DNA from: Stenotrophomonas hibiscicola ATCC 19867
GTDB lineage: Bacteria; Pseudomonadota; Gammaproteobacteria; Xanthomonadales; Xanthomonadaceae
NCBI RefSeq assembly: GCF_000382065.1
Contig: NZ_KB907498.1
Location: forward strand, 62,001 to 126,000
Length of the DNA stretch: 64,000 nucleotides
Reading direction: 5' to 3'
Numbering within the stretch: the first letter of the stretch is position 1; each line of letters opens with the position of its first letter. The notes under the pieces were generated by a model that had not been told where the DNA came from, did no database searches, and was given only the letters and a program-made list of their open reading frames with translations. Below, piece after piece: positions 1 to 11,234 of this stretch. The position numbers and the translations under genes are program-made.

Positions 1-210
1 GCGGAACAGCGCGGGGAATGGCCGGTGATCGCGCTGGATGATCTGGCGTCGGAACTGGATCGCACTCACCAGGCGCGGGTATTGGAGCGCCTGCTCAATG
101 GCCCGGCACAGATCTTCATCACCGCCACCGAAACCCCGGCGGCATTGCAGGCGCTGACCGACATCGCCCGGTTCCACGTGGAACATGCACAGATCATGGC
201 TGTGCCATAG
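1..210 (+). CDS. recF: RecF C-terminal end (partial)
   Basis: This is the 3' end of recF; the gene begins before the window. The open frame from base 1 reads into a motif like [12 protein letters not shown], the Walker B/D-loop region typical of RecF and other SMC-like ATPases, where the protein senses ATP while loading RecA at single-strand gaps. About 69 residues are visible before a TAG stop. The downstream neighbour gyrB, 112 bases away on the same strand, gives the dnaA-dnaN-recF-gyrB order found near oriC in gammaproteobacteria. Identification rests on the motif plus that gene order. Confidence 0.9.
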   Translation, partial: AEQRGEWPVIALDDLASELDRTHQARVLERLLNGPAQIFITATETPAALQALTDIARFHVEHAQIMAVP

Positions 211-239
211 TGGGCACACCAGGGCCGCACAACCCCGGC

Positions 240-2782
<2,543 letters not shown>

Positions 2783-2797
2783 CACAATCCGGACACG

Positions 2798-2826
2798 GCC
2801 GGCGCGCGGGGAGGCGCGCCGGCTTT
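2798..2826 (+). terminator. Hairpin after gyrB
   Basis: A perfect 10-base stem (GCCGGCGCGC with its complement at 2814-2823) closes on a 6-base loop and is followed by only three T residues. It is probably a weak or partial terminator between gyrB and the protease gene. Confidence 0.6.
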
Positions 2827-2849
2827 CGACTCTTGAACGCAGGTACCTG

Positions 2850-3695
2850 ATGTCCGCATCCGCCCCGGTTTCCGCTCCGCCCCCGGTTCCGCCGTCTTCT
2901 GTCGCGCCGCGTGCGGTTTCGCCGTTGGCGGGGTTCTTCATCGACCTGGGCATCGCCGCTGTCACGTTGTTCGGCCTGAGCCTGGTCAGCGGCGTGCTGT
3001 GGGGCCTGTACCGTGGCGTGGTGGTCGGTTACGCGACCGCGCAGGCCGGCGCTGGCGCACCCGACGCCAGTTCGGTGGCGGCGTCATTGGGCCAGCCCGG
3101 CGCACTTGCGCAGATTCTCATGGCGCTGTTTGCCACCGGCGGCGCCGCGCTGCTGCTGTACTTCTGGCGACGGCCGGCCAACGCCGCCGAACGTCATGCG
3201 TCGCGCCAGGCACTGCGCCGCCCCTCCACCTGGGGCTGGACCCTGCTGGTGGCGACCCTGATCGTGCTGGGCAGCAACGGTATCGCCTTCCTGGCCAAGC
3301 AGTTCGGCATCGAACCGGTCCCCACCAACCTGGCGCTGATGCAGAGCGCGATCGCGCGCTTCCCCTTGTTCCTGATGCTGTTCGCGGTGGTACTGGCACC
3401 GGCCTACGAGGAACTGCTGTTCCGCCGCGTGCTGTTTGGACGCCTGTGGAAGGCGGGGCGCCCGTGGCTGGGTATTGTACTGAGCAGCCTTGCTTTCGCC
3501 CTGATCCATGAAATCCCTGGCACCAGTGCAAACGGCCCGGCCGAAATCGCACAGCTGTGGCTGGTCTATGGCGGCATGGGCGCCGCGTTCTGCTGGTTGT
3601 ACCAGCGCACCGGCACGCTCTGGGCCGCGATCACCGCGCACGCCCTGAACAACGGCGTGGCGCTTGCCGCGCTTGTGTTTTTCGGGGCAACGTAA
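2850..3695 (+). CDS. CPBP (CAAX-type) intramembrane metalloprotease
   Basis: This 281-residue polytopic membrane protein belongs to the CPBP/Abi family of intramembrane glutamate proteases. The diagnostic motifs are visible: EELLFRR near residue 187 (EExxxR), HE near 218 and HALNN near 264 (HxxxN). The N terminus is a proline/alanine-rich cytosolic segment followed by several hydrophobic segments. In bacteria these proteins process membrane-anchored substrates or act in bacteriocin self-immunity; the substrate here cannot be read from sequence. It lies between gyrB and a second protease gene on the same strand. Confidence 0.88.
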   Translation: MSASAPVSAPPPVPPSSVAPRAVSPLAGFFIDLGIAAVTLFGLSLVSGVLWGLYRGVVVGYATAQAGAGAPDASSVAASLGQPGALAQILMALFATGGAALLLYFWRRPANAAERHASRQALRRPSTWGWTLLVATLIVLGSNGIAFLAKQFGIEPVPTNLALMQSAIARFPLFLMLFAVVLAPAYEELLFRRVLFGRLWKAGRPWLGIVLSSLAFALIHEIPGTSANGPAEIAQLWLVYGGMGAAFCWLYQRTGTLWAAITAHALNNGVALAALVFFGAT

Positions 3696-3766
3696 CGCCG
3701 TGTCCGCTTGACGAAAGATTAAGCCGCTACGCTACACACTGCGCATATGAACACGGGGGTGGACCC

Positions 3767-4573
3767 ATGAAACAACTGCTGCTGGCCCTTGTCATCACCA
3801 CCCTGGTCAGCGCCTGCGCGACCACGACCTCCCCTACCGGCCGCCGGCAGATGGTGGGCGGTGTGTCGCAGGCACAGCTGGACCAGCTCGGCGCACAGGC
3901 GTTCGCCGAAACCAAGCAGAAGGAAAAGATCAGCACCGACGGCCGCCAGAACGGTTATGTGCAGTGCGTGGTCAACGCTCTGGTCGCGCAGCTGCCGCCT
4001 CAATACCGTGGCGTACGGTGGGAGACGGCCGTGTTCGTCGACAAGGAGCCCAACGCCTTTGCCCTGCCCGGTGGCAAGGTTGGCGTGAACACCGGCATCT
4101 TCACCGTCGCCAAGAATCAGGATCAGCTGGCCGCCGTAATCGGCCATGAAATCGGGCATGTCATTGCCCGTCACCACGAAGAGCGCATCACCCGCCAGAT
4201 GGGCGCACAGACCGGACTGGCGGTGCTCGGTGCGTTGGCCGGTGCGGCGTACGGTGAAGGTGCCGCCAGCACGGTCAACCAGCTTGGCGGAATGGGCGCG
4301 CAGGCGGCCTTCCTGCTGCCCGGCTCGCGCACCCAGGAGAGCGAGGCCGACGTAATCGGCCAGCGACTGATGGCCCAGGCCGGCTTCAACCCGGCGCAGG
4401 CGGTCGATTTGTGGCAGAACATGATGGCTGCCAGTGGTGGCCGCAGCCCGCAGTGGCTGTCCACCCACCCTGATCCGGCCAACCGCATCCAGGAACTGCG
4501 GCGCGATGCGCCGGGGCTGACGCCGGTCTACCAGCAGGCGCAGGCCGCCGGGCTGCGGCCAAAGTGCGGATGA
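3767..4573 (+). CDS. M48-family metalloprotease, lipoprotein
   Basis: A 268-residue zinc peptidase of the M48 family (related to LoiP/BepA-like periplasmic proteases). The first 17 residues form a lipoprotein signal ending in LVSAC, so the mature protein should be anchored through Cys17. The zinc motif HEIGH lies at residue 127 and the third ligand is expected in the ESEADVIG motif near 193, followed by an AGFNP segment typical of the family. I chose ATG 3767 rather than longer in-frame starts because it gives the lipobox. Its role is probably outer-membrane protein quality control, inferred from the family. Confidence 0.9.
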   Translation: MKQLLLALVITTLVSACATTTSPTGRRQMVGGVSQAQLDQLGAQAFAETKQKEKISTDGRQNGYVQCVVNALVAQLPPQYRGVRWETAVFVDKEPNAFALPGGKVGVNTGIFTVAKNQDQLAAVIGHEIGHVIARHHEERITRQMGAQTGLAVLGALAGAAYGEGAASTVNQLGGMGAQAAFLLPGSRTQESEADVIGQRLMAQAGFNPAQAVDLWQNMMAASGGRSPQWLSTHPDPANRIQELRRDAPGLTPVYQQAQAAGLRPKCG

Positions 4574-4705
4574 GTGCGCAGTTCTATGCTGTATTGCAGC
4601 ACATAAAACGATTTCTCACGCCATCTGTTTCTGATACGTTTGGCGGCTCAGATTTTTCTGACAGTCCGACTTTGCCGCTATCCGGCGGTTCGATCGAGGT
4701 GAACG

Positions 4706-5893
4706 ATGATTTTCCGTAACCACAAAGCTGTGCTTTCCGTCCTCGTCGCGACCGCCCTGACCGGCGCCGTGGTCACTGATGCCTTCGCGCAATCCTCGCG
4801 TTCCTCCGAGCGTGGCAACCGCGGCGGCAAGCAGGCCAAGGCCGAAGCGCTGTACCCCAACGCGACCCGCCAGGAGCCGACTGTCAAGGCATCGGCCAAG
4901 CTGGGCAGCAAGCTTCAGAAAATGATTGACAGCTACAACAAGGAAAAGTTCCCGGAGACGCGCGCGCAGGCCGACGCGATCCTGGCTGACAGCGCCGCGA
5001 ACGAGTATGACAAGTCGCTGGCCGCGCAGCTGGCGTCGCAGGCTGCCTACCAGACCGACGATACCCCGGCTGCCATTGCCTACCTGAAGCAGGTCCTGCA
5101 GTTCAACGGACTGGACAACAACGGCCACTTCCAGTCCATGCTGATGCTGGGCCAGTTGCAGCTGCAGGAAGACCAGACCGCCGAAGGCCTGGCGACCCTG
5201 GACAAGTACTTCGCCGAGAGCAAGTCGACCAAGCCGGAAGAGCTGATCGCCAAGGGCCAGGCGCTGTACCAGCTGGAGCGCTACCAGGAAGCGATCCCGG
5301 TGCTGAAGCAGGCCATCGCCGGTGCCACCGAACCGAAGGACAACTGGAACCAGCTGCTGATGGCGGCCCTCGCCGAAGCCGGCCAGTCCGGCGAAGCGGT
5401 GAAGGAAGCCGAGGCTCTGGCCGCCAAGAACCCGAACGACAAGAAGGCCCAGCTGAATCTGGCCAGCATGTACATGCAGGCCGACCAGATGGAAAAGGCC
5501 GCCGCGGTGATGGACAAGCTGCGCAGCAGCGGCCAGCTCACCGAAGAGCGCGAGTACAAGCAGCTGTACTCGATCTATGCCAACACCGAACACAAGGAAA
5601 AGGACGTCATCGCGGTCATCAACGAAGGGTTGCAGAAGGGCATCCTGAAGCCGGATTACCAGGTCTACCTGGCGCTGGCCCAGTCCTACTACTACTCCGA
5701 CCAGGTGCCGCAGGCGATCGATGCGTGGCAGAAGGCTGCCCCGCTGTCCAAGGACGGTGAGACCTACCTGAACCTGGCACGCGTCCTGCATGCCGAAGGT
5801 CGTATCCCGGAGGCCAAGCAGGCCGCCCAGCAGGCGCTGGCGAAGGGTGTGAAGAACCAGGCTGATGCCAAGAAAATCATCAACCTGAAGTAA
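4706..5893 (+). CDS. Periplasmic tetratricopeptide-repeat protein
   Basis: A 395-residue protein with an N-terminal signal peptide (hydrophobic core about residues 9-25, likely cleavage after AFA). The rest is helical repeats of TPR type, for example segments around YDKSLAAQLASQAA, LDKYFAESKS and YLALAQSYYYSDQVPQAIDAW. TPR proteins act as protein-interaction scaffolds. It sits directly upstream of tonB in the same direction, so a link to the TonB system or envelope assembly is possible but unproven. A GAGGTGA ribosome-binding site precedes the ATG. The only catalytic motif I looked for and could expect, a protease or kinase signature, is absent. Confidence 0.85.
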   Translation: MIFRNHKAVLSVLVATALTGAVVTDAFAQSSRSSERGNRGGKQAKAEALYPNATRQEPTVKASAKLGSKLQKMIDSYNKEKFPETRAQADAILADSAANEYDKSLAAQLASQAAYQTDDTPAAIAYLKQVLQFNGLDNNGHFQSMLMLGQLQLQEDQTAEGLATLDKYFAESKSTKPEELIAKGQALYQLERYQEAIPVLKQAIAGATEPKDNWNQLLMAALAEAGQSGEAVKEAEALAAKNPNDKKAQLNLASMYMQADQMEKAAAVMDKLRSSGQLTEEREYKQLYSIYANTEHKEKDVIAVINEGLQKGILKPDYQVYLALAQSYYYSDQVPQAIDAWQKAAPLSKDGETYLNLARVLHAEGRIPEAKQAAQQALAKGVKNQADAKKIINLK

Positions 5894-5944
5894 GTAGGAA
5901 TAACGCCTGAATGCCTGCACAGTTGATGCGCAGGCGCTCAGGAT

Positions 5945-5953
5945 TGGTATAAG
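5945..5953 (+). promoter_or_regulatory. Probable tonB promoter, extended -10
   Basis: TGGTATAAG is a near match to the extended -10 consensus, about 84 bases upstream of the tonB ATG. TTGATG at 5923-5928 could serve as -35, with a long 19-base spacer. I saw no convincing Fur box in this intergenic stretch. Confidence 0.45.
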
Positions 5954-6036
5954 TTTGGAGGTTCCTGCGGTGTCATGCACCGCTGATCAGGGATTCCGCC
6001 CCCGGCATCCCGGCCCCACTATTGAGCTCTTGGCGC

Positions 6037-6705
6037 ATGACGGAACAACTAGTCGTTCACCGGTACGAACAACCCGATGACAAGGGGCTGAGCTGGCCTC
6101 GCATCGTCGGCATCGCGTTTGTAATTGCCCTGCATCTGGCCGCCTTCATGATGCTCCTCATTCCCGCCGTGGCTCCCAAGGCCGTTGCGGAGAAGGAGCG
6201 CAACGTCATGGTGACCATCGTCGACGCACCGCCGCCGCCGCCCCCGCCGCCGCCGCCGCCGCCGCCGACGGATACTCCACCGCCGCCGGTGAAGAATCTG
6301 TCGCCGCCGAAGCCGTCGCCGGTCCCGCCGCCGCCGCAGGCGCCGGTCGTGGACGTGCCGGAGCCGCGCCCGAACGACATCGTCACCCCGCCGTCGCCGC
6401 CGGCACCGCCGGCACCGCCGACCTCGATCGAGGCCAGCGTGGACATCTCGTCGAAGGCCATGAATCCGCCGCGCTACCCGCCGGCAGCCTTCCGCGCGGG
6501 TATCCAGGGCGAAGTGATCCTGATCATTGATGTCGATGCCAGCGGCAACGTCACCAATGTCACGGTGGAAAAGTCCAGCCGTAACCGCGACCTGGACCGT
6601 GCTGCGATGGAAGCGGCTCGCAAGTGGCGCTTCAACGCCGCTGAAGCAGGCGGTAAGAAGACGGCAGGTCGCGTTCGCGTTCCGGTCAACTTTGCGCTGA
6701 ACTGA
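6037..6705 (+). CDS. tonB: TonB energy-transducing protein
   Basis: TonB couples the inner-membrane proton gradient to outer-membrane receptors. The 222 residues show a single N-terminal membrane anchor (about 23-43), then a very proline-rich periplasmic spacer containing 14 prolines in a row, then a C-terminal TonB domain (YPPAAFRAGIQGEV... to VPVNFALN) that contacts receptor TonB boxes. I chose ATG 6037; the frame also opens at TTG 6022. It is followed by exbB and two exbD genes, the Xanthomonas-type arrangement. The window encodes three TonB-dependent receptors that would depend on it. Confidence 0.95.
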   Translation: MTEQLVVHRYEQPDDKGLSWPRIVGIAFVIALHLAAFMMLLIPAVAPKAVAEKERNVMVTIVDAPPPPPPPPPPPPPTDTPPPPVKNLSPPKPSPVPPPPQAPVVDVPEPRPNDIVTPPSPPAPPAPPTSIEASVDISSKAMNPPRYPPAAFRAGIQGEVILIIDVDASGNVTNVTVEKSSRNRDLDRAAMEAARKWRFNAAEAGGKKTAGRVRVPVNFALN

Positions 6706-6712
6706 TGCGCCC

Positions 6713-6731
6713 GGGTGGCCGCCGGCCACCC
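6713..6731 (+). terminator. Hairpin between tonB and exbB
   Basis: GGGTGGCC pairs with GGCCACCC across a 3-base loop right after the tonB stop. There is no T tract, so it is more likely an RNA stability or attenuation element than a full terminator. Confidence 0.45.
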
Positions 6732-6798
6732 CCGCTCCCGGTTCGATTGTTTAGCTTAGCTACACCCTTTATCACCACACACAACAAAGGTAAGCGTC

Positions 6799-7560
6799 AT
6801 GCTGCAGGAAATTTTCATCGCCGCTGCTGCCGGGGGCAATCCGTCCAACGCCCTGTCGCAGATGGGCTTCGAGCACCTGATCCACGAAATGACCACCAAG
6901 CCGGGTGATTTCGCGGTTTCCTGGGTCGTGCTGCTGACCCTGGTCGTCATGTCGGCCATGTCCTGGTACTGGACCGTCATCAACATCTTCCGTGCTACCC
7001 GCCTGAAGAGCGCCGCCGATCGCGTCGTCAGCCTGTTCTGGGACACCCCGAACGCGCAGGACGCCATCCGTGCGATGGAAGAACAGCCGGCTTCCGAGCC
7101 GTTCTCGAAGATCGCCCTGGACGCTGCCCAGGCGGCTGCCCACCACCAGCGCGCTGAAGGCGGCGCCACCGGCGGCGTGGGTGAGAACCTGAGCCGTTCG
7201 GAGTTCGTCGACCGCGCCCTGCGTCAGGCCGTGACCCGCGAAAGCAACAAGCTGCAGTCGGGCATGACCCTGCTGGCCACCGTCGGTGCAACCGCTCCGT
7301 TCGTCGGTCTGCTGGGTACCGTGTGGGGCATCTACGGCGCGCTGATCAAGATCGGTGCCACCGGCTCCGCTTCGATCGACGCCGTTGCCGGCCCGGTGGG
7401 TGAAGCGCTGATCATGACCGCGATCGGTCTGTTCGTCGCGATCCCGGCCGTGTTCGCCTTCAACTTCTTCAGCAAGATCAACAGCGCGACCATCAGCAAG
7501 TTCGATACCTTCGCGCACGACCTGCACGACTTCTTCGCCACCGGCTCGCGCGTCCGCTGA
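6799..7560 (+). CDS. exbB: ExbB proton-channel protein of the TonB complex
   Basis: A 253-residue member of the MotA/TolQ/ExbB family. ExbB pentamers surround ExbD and form the proton channel that energises TonB. The hallmark GATAPFVGLLGTVWGIYGAL segment, joining the second membrane helix to the conserved proton-channel region, is present, followed by a third hydrophobic helix (GEALIMTAIGLFVAIPAVFAF). The N terminus is periplasmic with a first helix near WVVLLTLVVMSAMSWYW. An AAAGG ribosome-binding site precedes the ATG. It lies between tonB and exbD1, 62 bases before exbD1. Confidence 0.95.
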   Translation: MLQEIFIAAAAGGNPSNALSQMGFEHLIHEMTTKPGDFAVSWVVLLTLVVMSAMSWYWTVINIFRATRLKSAADRVVSLFWDTPNAQDAIRAMEEQPASEPFSKIALDAAQAAAHHQRAEGGATGGVGENLSRSEFVDRALRQAVTRESNKLQSGMTLLATVGATAPFVGLLGTVWGIYGALIKIGATGSASIDAVAGPVGEALIMTAIGLFVAIPAVFAFNFFSKINSATISKFDTFAHDLHDFFATGSRVR

Positions 7561-7622
7561 TTGCGGCGCGCGTCACCCAGCGACGAACGTAAGTAGTCAC
7601 CAAGATCTAGACGGAGCCCGTT

Positions 7623-8048
7623 ATGGCTTTCAGTAGTGGTAACAGCGGCGGCCCCATGGCCGACATCAACGTTACGCCCCTCGTGGACGTGATGCTGGTG
7701 CTGCTGATCATCTTCATCATCACGGCGCCCCTGATGTCCCACAAGGTCAAGGTGGATCTGCCGGAAGCCAACCTGATCCAGAAGCCGGAAGACGCTGAAA
7801 AGCGTTCCGGACCGATCACCCTGGCAGTCAAGGAAGACGGCTCGATCTACTGGAACGACGAAGAAATCAACAAGCAGACTCTCGAGTCGCGCTTGGCGAC
7901 CGCCGCCCAGCAGACCCCGCAGCCGCCGCTGAACCTGCGTGGTGACCGCACCACCAAGATGCGTGTCATCAACGACCTGACCAAGGTCGCGCAGGAGCAG
8001 GGCATGCTTGACGTCGGCTTCGTCGCGACCAAAGAAAAGGGGCAATAA
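7623..8048 (+). CDS. exbD1: ExbD1, TonB-complex accessory protein
   Basis: A 141-residue ExbD/TolR-family protein with one N-terminal membrane helix. The conserved proton-carrying aspartate lies in [13 protein letters not shown] near residue 21. The periplasmic domain begins with KVDLPEAN. ExbD works inside the ExbB channel to drive TonB. It precedes a second exbD by only three bases, so the two are translated from the same message. The first 35 codons are nearly identical in DNA to the second copy, whereas the rest has diverged. Confidence 0.95.
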   Translation: MAFSSGNSGGPMADINVTPLVDVMLVLLIIFIITAPLMSHKVKVDLPEANLIQKPEDAEKRSGPITLAVKEDGSIYWNDEEINKQTLESRLATAAQQTPQPPLNLRGDRTTKMRVINDLTKVAQEQGMLDVGFVATKEKGQ

Positions 8049-8051
8049 GCC

Positions 8052-8465
8052 ATGGCATTCAGTAGTGGTGGTGGCAAGGGCCCCATGGCAGACATCAACG
8101 TCACGCCCCTCGTGGACGTGATGCTGGTTCTGCTGATCATCTTCATCGTGACCGCGCCGATCATGACGTACCCGATCGCCGTGGACCTGCCGCAGCGCGT
8201 GCTCAACCCACCGCCGCAGCTGGTCGAACCGCCGCCGCCGATCGAACTGAAGATCGACGCCAGCAACCAGGTCTCGTGGAACAACAGCCCGATCAATACC
8301 AGTGAGCTGCAGCAGCGGATGGAGCAGGAGGTCCAGCGTGACCCGACCAACCAGCCGGAACTGCGCATCGACGCCAGCCCGGATTCCGAGTACGACGTGA
8401 TGGCCAAGGTTCTGGCCGCTGCGAAGAACGCTCAGATGAAGAAGATCGGTTTTGTGCAGCAGTAA
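8052..8465 (+). CDS. exbD2: ExbD2, second ExbD paralogue
   Basis: A 137-residue ExbD/TolR-family protein starting 3 bases after exbD1. It has the same N-terminal helix and aspartate ([13 protein letters not shown]), then a periplasmic domain with a [10 protein letters not shown] stretch that differs from ExbD1. In Xanthomonas campestris the equivalent exbD2 is dispensable for iron uptake but needed for pectin-related responses. That is suggestive here because the same window carries a uronate/pectin locus; the functional link in this strain is inference. A strong terminator follows. Confidence 0.93.
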   Translation: MAFSSGGGKGPMADINVTPLVDVMLVLLIIFIVTAPIMTYPIAVDLPQRVLNPPPQLVEPPPPIELKIDASNQVSWNNSPINTSELQQRMEQEVQRDPTNQPELRIDASPDSEYDVMAKVLAAAKNAQMKKIGFVQQ

Positions 8466-8505
8466 TCGCTACACCGCAACACAACAGTCATGACGCGACT
8501 GCAGA

Positions 8506-8533
8506 CGCCCCTGGAGACAGGGGCGTTTTTTTT
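8506..8533 (+). terminator. Rho-independent terminator of the tonB-exb operon
   Basis: A perfect 7-base stem, CGCCCCT with AGGGGCG, encloses a 6-base loop and runs straight into eight T residues. This is a textbook intrinsic terminator ending the tonB-exbB-exbD1-exbD2 transcription unit. Confidence 0.93.
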
Positions 8534-8554
8534 ATGCCTGCCGGCCTGGACCGC

Positions 8555-8560
8555 TATGAT
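8555..8560 (+). promoter_or_regulatory. Candidate -10 box immediately before the cls start
   Basis: TATGAT ends six bases before the ATG at 8567. If used, transcription would begin at or next to the start codon and give a leaderless message, since the region just upstream is the exb terminator. No clear -35 hexamer is visible. Confidence 0.4.
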
Positions 8561-8566
8561 CGGCGG

Positions 8567-10027
8567 ATGCTCGCCCTCTTCGACTCCCTGCGCCACTGGC
8601 TCGACGGCATCGCCCACCTTGGCTCGATCCTGGCGGTGGCCTACCTGCTGTACCTGCTCGCGCTGACCGGCTGGATCATGCTGCAGAAGCGTGAGCCGGT
8701 CGCCACGCTGAGCTGGATCCTGTCGTTGGCGCTGCTGCCCTACCTCGGCTTGTTCATCTACTACCTGCTGGGCCCGCAGAAGGTGAAGCGGCAGCGTCTG
8801 CGCCGTGGCCGCGCGCGGTCGGGCATGGAGCACTACAGCGACGTCTGCCCACCCGACGCCGACTGCACCGAGCTGGCCAAGATCGCCCAGGCCACGACCG
8901 GGCTTGCGCCGAGCAGCGCCACCGAAGTGACATGGCTGGTGGACGGCGCGGCGACCTACGCGGCGCTGCTTGAGGCCGTCGCACAGGCACGCGACCACGT
9001 GCATCTGGAGTACTACATCTTCAACCCGGACCATGCCGGCACCGCCCTGCGTGACGCGCTGGTGGAACGCGCACAGGCCGGCGTGCAGGTTCGCCTGCTG
9101 CTCGACGCCGTGGGCTCTTCCGCCCTGCCCCGCCGCTTCCTGCAGCCGCTGCTCGACGCCGGTGGTGAAGCGATCTGGTTCCACCCACGGCAGCTGCTGA
9201 AGCCGTTCAAGCGCCCCTGGTTGAACCTGCGTACCCATCGCAAGCTGGTGATCGTCGACGGCCGGCTGGCGTTCACCGGTGGCATCAACATCACCGACGA
9301 CGAGGATGAAAGCCGCAGGGCGGATGCCTACCGCGACCTGCACATGCGCATCCGCGGCCATGTAGTGCGCAGCCTGCAGCTGGTATTTGCCGAGGACTGG
9401 CTCTACGCCAGCGGGCAGGATCCCTCGCGCATGGACATCGCCCGCCTGTGGCCAGCCGACATGCCGCTGCGCGGTGACGGTGCGATCAACGCCCAGGTGC
9501 TGGTCTCCGGCCCGGACTCGGGCTGGGAAACGATCCATCGCCTGCATGTGGCGGCGATCCAGGAAGCGCACGAGCGCGTGTGGCTGGTCACACCGTATTT
9601 CGTGCCGGGTGAAGCGGCGCGGATGGCGCTGACCTCGGCTGCACTCGGCGGCCTGGATGTGCGCTTGCTGGTACCGAAGATGAGCGATTCCTGGTTCGTG
9701 ACCCAGGCCGCCCGCTCCTACTTCGATGAACTGTTGCACGCAGGGGTGAAGATCTACGAGTACGGCCCACGCATGCTGCATACCAAGGCCTTCATCGCCG
9801 ATGATGATGTCTGCATCGTCGGCAGCGCCAACTTCGATCACCGCAGCTTCCGGCTCAACTTCGAGCTGTCGATGATGATCAGCGACCGTGACCGGGTGGC
9901 TGCCCTGGCCGAACTGCTGCAGGGCGAATTCGACCGTTCCACGCGGGTGCACGACCAGGCCGGCCGCTCGCTGTGGCTGCACCGCCTGCCGGAAGCCTTC
10001 GCCCGGCTGGCCTCGCCGCTGCTCTGA
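8567..10027 (+). CDS. cls: Cardiolipin synthase (ClsA type)
   Basis: This phospholipase-D-superfamily enzyme condenses two phosphatidylglycerols into cardiolipin at the inner membrane. At 486 residues from ATG 8567 it has the ClsA length. Two N-terminal membrane helices (near LGSILAVAYLLYLLAL and LALLPYLGLFIYYLLG) are followed by two HKD catalytic motifs, HRKLVIVDG and HTKAFIADDD, each with a downstream serine/asparagine motif (GGINITD, GSANFDHRS). An in-frame ATG at 8534 would directly abut the terminator T tract, so I prefer 8567. It is transcribed with a small membrane-protein gene and pdxJ downstream. Confidence 0.92.
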   Translation: MLALFDSLRHWLDGIAHLGSILAVAYLLYLLALTGWIMLQKREPVATLSWILSLALLPYLGLFIYYLLGPQKVKRQRLRRGRARSGMEHYSDVCPPDADCTELAKIAQATTGLAPSSATEVTWLVDGAATYAALLEAVAQARDHVHLEYYIFNPDHAGTALRDALVERAQAGVQVRLLLDAVGSSALPRRFLQPLLDAGGEAIWFHPRQLLKPFKRPWLNLRTHRKLVIVDGRLAFTGGINITDDEDESRRADAYRDLHMRIRGHVVRSLQLVFAEDWLYASGQDPSRMDIARLWPADMPLRGDGAINAQVLVSGPDSGWETIHRLHVAAIQEAHERVWLVTPYFVPGEAARMALTSAALGGLDVRLLVPKMSDSWFVTQAARSYFDELLHAGVKIYEYGPRMLHTKAFIADDDVCIVGSANFDHRSFRLNFELSMMISDRDRVAALAELLQGEFDRSTRVHDQAGRSLWLHRLPEAFARLASPLL

Positions 10028-10067
10028 CGCAGCGCTACACTGCGCCGATCACTCGGGGAGCCCGATT

Positions 10068-10337
10068 ATGTACTGGTTGTACCTGCTGCTGGCGCTGGGC
10101 TGTTTCGCCTTCGCGCTGAAGACTCCCAGCGCCGGGCTGATGAGCCTGTGCCTGCTGGCCGCCCTCGCCTTCCTGCTGGCCTGGGTACGTGGCCGCTACG
10201 TGGCCCGCTTCGGTGATCTGCAGCGCGATCCGTCCACGCTGGTCGATGCCGAAGAACTGCGCCGCCTGCGTGAGCAGGCCCAGGCCCGCCGTGATGAAGA
10301 CCCCATCGACCACGATCCATCCCCTCTTTCCAAGTAG
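10068..10337 (+). CDS. Small membrane protein, function unknown
   Basis: An 89-residue protein with two hydrophobic helices (about residues 2-16 and 21-40) followed by a charged cytosolic tail rich in arginine, glutamate and aspartate. A GGGGAG ribosome-binding site lies eight bases before the ATG. It is sandwiched between cls and pdxJ on the same strand with short gaps, so co-transcription is likely. No catalytic motif is recognisable. The composition matches its neighbours, so it is probably a resident chromosomal gene. Confidence 0.75.
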   Translation: MYWLYLLLALGCFAFALKTPSAGLMSLCLLAALAFLLAWVRGRYVARFGDLQRDPSTLVDAEELRRLREQAQARRDEDPIDHDPSPLSK

Positions 10338-10346
10338 TCCCGTTCC

Positions 10347-11090
10347 ATGACCCAGCTCAGCGTCAACGTCAACAAGATCGCCGTCCTGCGCAATTCGCGC
10401 GGTGGTGCCGAACCGGACGTGGTGCGTGCCGCCCAGGCCTGCTTGGATGCCGGTGCACATGGCATCACCGTGCACCCGCGACCGGACCGCCGCCATATCA
10501 CCGCCGAGGACGTGCTGGCGCTGTCCACGTTGACCCGTGCGCGTGGCGTGGAATTCAACATCGAAGGCAATCCATTCGCGCCGCCGCGCGAGGGCTACCC
10601 AGGCCTGCTGCCGCTGTGCGCGCAGACCTGCCCGGCGCAGGCGACGCTGGTGCCGGATGGCGATGGACAGATCACCTCCGACCATGGCTTCGACTTCGAG
10701 CGTGACGGCGAGCGCCTGCGCCCGCTGGTTGCCGAACTGAAAGCAATGGGCTGCCGGGTCAGCCTGTTTGTCGACGCCGGCAATCCACTGTTGGAGCAGG
10801 CCGCCGAGGTGGGTGCCGACCGCGTCGAGCTCTACACCGGCCCCTACGCCGAAGCACACGGCGCCGGCCATGCCGAGGCGATGCTGGCGCTGTTCGCCAC
10901 CGCGGCACGCCGCGCGCAGGCGGTGGGACTGGGCGTCAACGCCGGCCACGACCTGTCGCAGGACAACCTGCGCGATTTCCTGGCCCACGTGCCGGGCGTG
11001 CTGGAGGTGTCGATCGGCCATGCGCTGATCGGCGAGGCGCTGTATGACGGGCTGGATGCAACCGTGCGCGGGTACTTGGCGCTGCTTTGA
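10347..11090 (+). CDS. pdxJ: Pyridoxine 5'-phosphate synthase
   Basis: PdxJ condenses 1-deoxyxylulose-5-phosphate with 3-amino-2-oxopropyl phosphate to give pyridoxine 5'-phosphate, the last ring-closing step of the DXP-dependent vitamin B6 pathway. The 247-residue TIM barrel shows the family N terminus ([17 protein letters not shown]) and the [17 protein letters not shown] segment carrying active-site histidine and arginine residues. NIEGNP and VNAGHDL motifs, also typical, follow. It begins nine bases after the preceding stop and is followed by an inverted pair of SMAG-type repeats. Confidence 0.96.
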   Translation: MTQLSVNVNKIAVLRNSRGGAEPDVVRAAQACLDAGAHGITVHPRPDRRHITAEDVLALSTLTRARGVEFNIEGNPFAPPREGYPGLLPLCAQTCPAQATLVPDGDGQITSDHGFDFERDGERLRPLVAELKAMGCRVSLFVDAGNPLLEQAAEVGADRVELYTGPYAEAHGAGHAEAMLALFATAARRAQAVGLGVNAGHDLSQDNLRDFLAHVPGVLEVSIGHALIGEALYDGLDATVRGYLALL

Positions 11091-11098
11091 TGTATTGC

Positions 11099-11167
11099 AG
11101 CCGAGCGTAGGCTCGGCTCTACAAAAGTTATCCGTATCCACTGTAGAGCCGAGCCCACGCTCGGCTC
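11099..11167. repeat. SMAG-type palindrome pair (GAGCCGAGC subfamily)
   Basis: Two GTAG-flanked palindromes face each other: 11100-11123 ends in GGCTCTACA and 11142-11167 begins TGTAGAGCCGAGC. Together they can fold into a long cruciform. They lie between pdxJ and the split radical SAM gene. Confidence 0.85.
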
Positions 11168-11234
11168 AGACTTGCCCTGAACCCTTCAGGCAGCCGTCGC
11201 AGCCATTGAGACGGCTGCGGCGTAATCTGCCGCA

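Noticed and set aside
6229..6290. CCG-rich tract in tonB as a microsatellite or phase-variable repeat
   Set aside because: It encodes the proline spacer that all TonB proteins have; its changes in unit would stay in frame, so switching is unlikely.
10068..10337. Longer version of the small protein starting at 9888
   Set aside because: The extra 60 codons overlap cls in another frame and look like shadow; ATG 10068 has a good ribosome-binding site.
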